A stretch of 9,046 bases of DNA from CAYJSJ01 sp964373065 (lineage in GTDB: Bacteria > Patescibacteriota > Gracilibacteria > Peribacterales > Peribacteraceae). The notes under the pieces were generated by a model. That model saw nothing but the letters and a program-made list of their open reading frames with translations, was not told where the DNA came from and ran no database searches. The position numbers were made by a program, and so were the translations under genes. How positions within the stretch are numbered: position 1 is the stretch's first letter; each line of letters starts with the position of its first letter. This document shows positions 5,930-9,046 of this stretch, piece after piece. Location: NCBI GenBank assembly GCA_964373065.1, contig CAYJSJ010000029.1, positions 1-9,046 of the forward strand, in the 5' to 3' direction.

Positions 5930-6319
5930 CTAAGCGGCCTTCTGCATCTCGCCGCCCTCCCGCACATTCACTCCCATCTTCACGTAGAAGAGCGAGGAGC
6001 CTTCCTCGGTATCCAAAATAAACCGCGCATCGATAGTAGAAAGCTGCAGGATCGTCTGGCACATCTTGAGGAGCATCTTCGGAGGAATACCTATCCCCGC
6101 CTCCATGCATGTGGCGCAGAGGCCTGCGGCATCCCTGGAGCGTAGGAACTTGTCTCCGGTGTCGACAATCACGCTCCGAAACTCTTGCTGTACGGTGAGT
6201 ATATAGTTCTCTATATATGGCTCCAAGCTCTCCACAGGCATTCCTTTGAGTTCCGGGAGAACCTCGAGGATATCCAAGTCGGAGTGGATGGCGTGCGCGA
6301 TGCAGGCGTCTATGGACAT
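5930..6319 (-). CDS. Hypothetical protein, 129 residues
   Basis: I do not recognise a family. The predicted product is soluble and mildly acidic, with no signal peptide or membrane segment. It begins MSIDACIAHAIHSDLDILEVL, a probably helical N-terminus. It has a CATC pair (C68, C71) plus C87, and ends in a strand-like ARFILDTEEGSSLFYVKMGVNV stretch (98-119). The paired cysteines could bind metal, but a fourth ligand is not obvious. Support for a real gene comes from the strong upstream promoter at 6395-6403, a reading frame filling the whole space to rpsI, and a plausible protein-like composition. The start ATG at 6319 has no Shine-Dalgarno. The stop (complement of 5930-5932) abuts the rpsI stop with no gap. 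Confidence 0.75.
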   Translation of the reverse strand: MSIDACIAHAIHSDLDILEVLPELKGMPVESLEPYIENYILTVQQEFRSVIVDTGDKFLRSRDAAGLCATCMEAGIGIPPKMLLKMCQTILQLSTIDARFILDTEEGSSLFYVKMGVNVREGGEMQKAA

Positions 6320-6394
6320 ATTGGGTGGTGTGTTGGTTTTTTATGATTTCCCCCCGCCAGAGACTGAAAGCCTTTGACGAGGGAAAATCAGATC

Positions 6395-6403
6395 ATTATA
6401 GCA
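6395..6403 (-). promoter_or_regulatory. Extended -10 promoter for the 5930-6319 gene
   Basis: On the minus strand the sequence reads TGCTATAAT, a perfect extended -10 (TGn plus TATAAT). The region 17 bases upstream is TTTCTT, a poor -35, which fits an extended -10 promoter. Initiation would be near 6388, giving a leader of about 70 bases before ATG 6319. It lies about 36 bases beyond the tRNA 3' end, so the gene need not rely on readthrough from the tRNA. Confidence 0.65.
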
Positions 6404-6438
6404 AAAATAGCCCGACAAAGAAAGGGGGGTACAGATCA

Positions 6439-6513
6439 TGGAGCCGCCTCGGGGATTTGAACCCCGGACCCTCGGTTTACGATACCGATGCTCTACCACT
6501 GAGCTAAGGCGGC
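6439..6513 (-). tRNA. tRNA-Thr (anticodon CGU), CCA encoded
   Basis: The minus strand folds into a complete cloverleaf. The acceptor is GCCGCCU / AGGCGGC, the D-arm stem GCUC / GAGC with loop AGUGGUA, the anticodon stem UCGGU / ACCGA with loop AUCGUAA (anticodon CGU, codon ACG), and the T-arm CGGGG-UUCAAAU-CCCCG. The discriminator base is U and CCA is encoded at 6439-6441. Without CCA the gene spans 6442-6513. It stands alone between the hypothetical gene and the coiled-coil gene and is transcribed toward rpsI. No convincing promoter or terminator of its own was identified. Confidence 0.97.
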
Positions 6514-6532
6514 GTCTGTTTTTAGAAGGATC

Positions 6533-6546
6533 ATGCTCTACCACTG
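6533..6546 (-). repeat. Duplicated tRNA D-arm fragment upstream of tRNA-Thr
   Basis: Fourteen bases (minus strand CAGTGGTAGAGCAT) exactly match the D-arm of tRNA-Thr at 6488-6501 and lie 20 bases upstream of the tRNA 5' end. No acceptor, anticodon or T-arm can be folded around the copy, so it looks like a remnant or partial duplication rather than a second tRNA. Confidence 0.6.
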
Positions 6547-6549
6547 CCT

Positions 6550-6605
6550 GCCACTGTCGCACCTGTGCGACGTGGCCTGCCGCGGCCGAAGTCAGCCAAG
6601 GCTGA
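6550..6605. repeat. Run of GC-rich inverted repeats between tRNA-Thr and the coiled-coil gene
   Basis: Three neighbouring dyads lie here. At 6550-6576, GCCAC plus GTCGCAC pairs with GTGCGAC plus GTGGC, with one bulged T. At 6575-6587, GGCC-TGCCGC-GGCC contains the palindrome GCCGCGGC. At 6591-6605, GTCAGCC-AA-GGCTGAC is flanked on each side by GAA. No T-run follows on either strand, so these are not standard terminators. They resemble a REP-like intergenic element or a structured RNA leader. Confidence 0.6.
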
Positions 6606-6626
6606 CGAAGGCTTGTGAGCTCTAAC

Positions 6627-6697
6627 GGCTTTCTGCAGAATATTCTACGACGTTCTTCCAGCCTTTGGAACTGTTTTTATGGCTTCCTGCAGATATT
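6627..6697 (+). repeat. Imperfect direct repeat with PstI-like palindromes
   Basis: GGCTTTCTGCAGAATATT (6627-6644) is repeated as GGCTTCCTGCAGATATT (6681-6697), 54 bp apart. The first copy contains two overlapping perfect 10-bp palindromes, TTCTGCAGAA (6631-6640) and AGAATATTCT (6637-6646). The repeats lie 75-145 bp before the coiled-coil gene start and could be operators, but this is unsupported. The rest of 6514-6769 contains no gene I can support. Confidence 0.4.
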
Positions 6698-6769
6698 TTT
6701 TCCTCCTCTCCATTTTCTTCTGTTTTGCGCGGTTGCGTCAGCACTTTCGATCCCATACGCTGGCAGTCC

Positions 6770-7111
6770 ATGGTAAAAACGGACAACGCAGCAGCGGCGA
6801 CAAAGTCGGACATAGAGAATCTCTGGGTACGCATAGATAAACGCTTTGAACAAATCGATATACGCTTTGCATTGATTGATCAACGATTCAATGATGTGGA
6901 TAGGCAGTTTAAAGAAATTGATAAGCGATTTACACACGTCGATCAGCAATGCAAAGACATACGGTTATTTTTCGAAATCTCCGTCGAGAATATGTATCAC
7001 GATTTCCGTGGAGCTTTCGATAGCAGAACTACTCAGCACAAAGAAGAGGTTCTTGGGCTGACAAAGCGCGTAGGTGCCATCGAACGCCGTCTGCGATACT
7101 CGCGCCAATAA
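6770..7111 (+). CDS. Small heptad-repeat coiled-coil protein, function unknown
   Basis: The 113-residue product has six near-perfect heptads at residues 22-63 of the form I/V-D-x-R/Q-F/C-x-x: IDKRFEQ, IDIRFAL, IDQRFND, VDRQFKE, IDKRFTH and VDQQCKD. This is a parallel-type amphipathic coiled coil with I/V and F as core positions. A short basic C-terminal helix (KRVGAIERRLRYSR) follows. There is no signal peptide or membrane segment. Similar small coiled-coil proteins of unknown role are common in many bacteria. ATG 6770 is chosen; an in-frame TTG at 6665 would add 35 residues of unlikely sequence crossing repeat DNA. The stop is directly followed by the dprA ATG (no gap), so the two are probably co-transcribed. 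Confidence 0.8.
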   Translation: MVKTDNAAAATKSDIENLWVRIDKRFEQIDIRFALIDQRFNDVDRQFKEIDKRFTHVDQQCKDIRLFFEISVENMYHDFRGAFDSRTTQHKEEVLGLTKRVGAIERRLRYSRQ

Positions 7112-8221
7112 ATGAGGAACGATACAGCTCTCATATTTCATTGGCTTAATATCCTTACAAAGAAGCGTTACGATGCCGTAACGCAGAAATTCGGTTCTCT
7201 CGATGAAGCACTGTCGCATATCGATCTTTCACTCCTCCGTGCCCTGGGTTGCCGGGAGGAAACGGCCATGGGCACACTCAATCGTCTCGATGCTTTTGAT
7301 CCAGGTGCCTATGCCGCAGAGCTTCTCAAGCACGCGATCACATTGATCAACTGGGAAGATCCCACATATCCTTCGGCACTCCGCGAAATAGCCGATCCGC
7401 CTGTTTTCCTTTCGTACAAGGGCTCCATCGAAATTCTGAATCAGCCTTGCATCGCCTGTGTCGGTACGCGGGAGATGAGTACATACGGGAGGCGTGTCGT
7501 GGAACACTTCGTACCACCCTTTGTTCGGGCAGGCCTTACCACCGTGAGCGGACTCGCACGGGGAATAGACGCCGAAGTGGCGAAGCAAACTCTGGAAGCA
7601 TCTGGAAAAACCGTTGCCGTCCTCGGCCATGGACTCGGGAAGATCTATCCATCCGCCAATGCAAAGTTGTCCGAGAGGATCATACAGGAAGGAGGACTGC
7701 TCCTCAGTGAATTCCCCCTCGATCAGGCACCGGAGAGTTTTATGTTTCCTGCGCGCAATCGCATCATCGCAGGGCTCTCCCTTGGAACGCTCGTGTTGGA
7801 AGCCGGGGAAGGAAGCGGAGCGCTCATCACGGCGGATCTTGCGCTTGAGTATGGTAGAGATGTCTTTGCGGTACCGGGGCAGATCTTTGACCCGCAGTAC
7901 GCCGGTTGTCATCGTTTGCTTTCTGAGGGAAGAGGAAGGCTGACGACGACTCCGGAGGAAGTGCTCATAGAAATCGGCATCGTCTCGCCCGTAGAAGCCA
8001 CCGACGTTCCCTTCGTATCGGAAGATCTTGGGGAGCAGCGGATTCTCCGCGCCCTTACGACCATGCCGCAGTCGGTGTCCGATCTGGTGGAGAAAGCGAG
8101 CCTCGATGCGGCGATCATCAACGCAAAGCTCACCATACTCGAGCTTCACGGCGTCGCGAAAAATGCAGGTGGAGGACTGTGGGTGCGTTCCACGCTTGGC
8201 AGAGGTGCGAGAAAGCAGTAG
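7112..8221 (+). CDS. dprA: DNA processing protein DprA (Smf)
   Basis: DprA binds incoming single-stranded DNA during natural transformation and loads RecA. The 369-residue protein shows an N-terminal helical domain (about 1-70), the Rossmann-like core (about 75-285) and a C-terminal winged helix (about 305-358). Core motifs: CVGTREMSTYGRRVV (116-130), SGLARGIDAE (146-155), TVAVLGHGLGKIYPSAN (167-183), LLSEFPLDQ (197-205), FPARNRIIAGLS (212-223) and GSGALITADLALEYGRDVFAVPG (234-256). Two common positions differ: the histidine usually after GIDA-x-A is absent (EVAKQ), and the usual G-S/C-N is GCH (265-267). The start ATG abuts the stop of the coiled-coil gene. A pyrimidine-rich 25-bp gap leads to the next gene. 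Confidence 0.96.
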   Translation: MRNDTALIFHWLNILTKKRYDAVTQKFGSLDEALSHIDLSLLRALGCREETAMGTLNRLDAFDPGAYAAELLKHAITLINWEDPTYPSALREIADPPVFLSYKGSIEILNQPCIACVGTREMSTYGRRVVEHFVPPFVRAGLTTVSGLARGIDAEVAKQTLEASGKTVAVLGHGLGKIYPSANAKLSERIIQEGGLLLSEFPLDQAPESFMFPARNRIIAGLSLGTLVLEAGEGSGALITADLALEYGRDVFAVPGQIFDPQYAGCHRLLSEGRGRLTTTPEEVLIEIGIVSPVEATDVPFVSEDLGEQRILRALTTMPQSVSDLVEKASLDAAIINAKLTILELHGVAKNAGGGLWVRSTLGRGARKQ

Positions 8222-8246
8222 AGTTCTTCCTACATTCTCCCTCTCT

Positions 8247-9014
8247 ATGACGATCCCTCTCGGAACGCTTCTGAAAGAAAGTGCGCATGTTCTCCTACGC
8301 CGGTGGCAGCCGATCCTTATCGCCGCTGCGGTCATCGCCGCAGTGATGACTGCGGGTCAGATGCTCATTGTCGGAAGCGCTGCAGAGTCCATAGGAAGCC
8401 GCATAGGGAGCATGGAGCGAATGGAAGAGCTTTCGAAGCGCATGGAAGCAGGTGATCCTTCGGCATTGGAGGACATGATGAAAGAGATCGGCCTGATGTT
8501 TCTCATCTTCATGATCGTGTCATGCGTCGCCTCTACGTATTTCCTCGTATTCGCCCTCAATGAGAAAGAAACATTGCAGAGCGCTCTCCGCAAAGTCCCT
8601 TCCGTTCTTCTTCCCCTTATCGGGGTGTGGATATGGGCGTTTCTCCGTTCTTTTGCATGGATGCCCATCATCGGCATTGTGTTTGCCATTGTTATCGGTC
8701 CCCGGCTCGCGCTGGCTCCGGTTATACTGCTGCGGGAGAAGAAGGGGATTACCGAAAGTGTCGCTTCGAGCTACACGCGCACGCGGGGCTACTGGGGAAA
8801 AATTGCCGGTAACGGCATCGTAGCAGGTCTTTGCATTTGGATTGCCATGCTTCTTCTCGGTATGGTGACGGGTATCGTATCTTTTGGTTCTATGACACTG
8901 GGGGTGTTGTTTGCCTCAGTTGTTCAATGGGTGGGGACGGCGTACCTTGCGATCTTCCTCGTGAAACTGAGCGATACTATTCTCGCAAATCCGCTACAGG
9001 TACGGGGCGGGTAG
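8247..9014 (+). CDS. Six-helix integral membrane protein, function unknown
   Basis: The 255-residue product has about six hydrophobic helices, near 22-44, 83-104, 118-134, 138-161, 186-210 and 214-240. A Met/Glu/Lys-rich hydrophilic segment (about 50-82, ERMEELSKRMEAGDPSALEDMMKE) lies after the first helix. The stretch APVILLREKKGITESVASSYTRTRGYWGKI (157-186) resembles the loop seen in DUF975-like and glycerophosphodiesterase membrane-domain proteins (P-x-L-x-x-x-x-x-G-x-x-E-S/A then S-x-x-x-x-R/K-G-x-W). That link is by pattern only. ATG 8247 is preferred, with a CTTCC/CTCCCTCTCT leader and no Shine-Dalgarno. In-frame starts inside dprA would add unrelated sequence. A heptamer array begins 2 bp after the stop. 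Confidence 0.85.
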   Translation: MTIPLGTLLKESAHVLLRRWQPILIAAAVIAAVMTAGQMLIVGSAAESIGSRIGSMERMEELSKRMEAGDPSALEDMMKEIGLMFLIFMIVSCVASTYFLVFALNEKETLQSALRKVPSVLLPLIGVWIWAFLRSFAWMPIIGIVFAIVIGPRLALAPVILLREKKGITESVASSYTRTRGYWGKIAGNGIVAGLCIWIAMLLLGMVTGIVSFGSMTLGVLFASVVQWVGTAYLAIFLVKLSDTILANPLQVRGG

Positions 9015-9015
9015 C

Positions 9016-9046
9016 TGGTCGGTTGTCGGTTGTCGGTTGTCGGTTG
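9016..9046 (+). repeat. 7-bp tandem repeat, TTGTCGG-type, cut by window end
   Basis: One variant unit (TGGTCGG, 9016-9022), three exact TTGTCGG units (9023-9043) and the first bases of another run to the window edge. The unit and strand match the 831-865 array. The array starts 2 bp after the stop of the membrane-protein gene. Confidence 0.9.

Noticed and set aside
6412..6418. Single TTGTCGG heptamer on the minus strand near the -10 promoter
   Set aside because: It is one copy only, not tandem, and consistent with chance.
6325..6507. Plus-strand open frame ending in SWSRLGDLNPGPSVYDTDALPLS
   Set aside because: It is the antisense translation of tRNA-Thr, a well-known type of spurious protein.
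6733..6761. Possible -35/-10 pair (TTGCGT, 17 bp, TACGCT) before the coiled-coil gene
   Set aside because: Each box matches the consensus at only about half of its positions, which is expected by chance, and the start would fall on the initiation codon.
7229..8335. Long minus-strand open frame (368 residues) opposite dprA
   Set aside because: It lies antisense to a well-conserved gene, is rich in Arg, Cys and His as mirror frames usually are, and has no recognisable motif.

Overview
The window is mostly a bacterial housekeeping locus: the end of the spc/alpha ribosomal-protein supercluster, followed by a tRNA gene and a short stretch with dprA. GC looks slightly above 50 % by eye. TGA is used as a stop (map, rplQ), so the code is the standard bacterial one. 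Several traits suggest a member of the candidate phyla radiation (Patescibacteria), perhaps the Peregrinibacteria/Peribacteria side. These are starts without Shine-Dalgarno motifs, a cysteine-free and enlarged L36, low-complexity tails on ribosomal proteins, small proteins with heptad coiled coils, and many 7-bp tandem repeats. The assignment is an inference of low to moderate confidence; a 16S or marker-protein tree would decide it.

Layout. Positions 79-5929, plus strand: map (methionine aminopeptidase), a multi-pass membrane protein of unknown function, infA (IF-1), rpmJ (L36), rpsM (S13), rpsK (S11), rpsD (S4), rpoA (RNA polymerase alpha), rplQ (L17), rplM (L13) and rpsI (S9). Apart from the inserted membrane gene this is the common bacterial order. 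From infA to rpsI, spacing runs from a 4-bp overlap to 78 bp, as expected for one transcript making initiation factor, ribosomal proteins and polymerase alpha. Positions 5930-6319, minus strand: an unrecognised 129-residue protein whose stop codon directly abuts that of rpsI; a strong extended -10 promoter at 6395-6403 probably drives it. Positions 6439-6513, minus strand: tRNA-Thr(CGU) with encoded CCA. Positions 6514-6769: an intergenic stretch with a copied tRNA D-arm segment, a run of inverted repeats and short palindromes. Positions 6770-9014, plus strand: a heptad coiled-coil protein, dprA (natural transformation and recombination) and a six-helix membrane protein.

The most interesting signals lie in the non-coding DNA and in small details. 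Three kinds of 7-bp tandem repeat sit in gene junctions. Leaders upstream of the ribosomal genes are rich in CTTC/TTCC and lack SD motifs. L36 has lost three of its four zinc ligands and gained about 14 residues. The map-adjacent membrane protein appears to be an internal duplication. I do not see a clear new multi-gene system (defence, mobile or biosynthetic) in this window.
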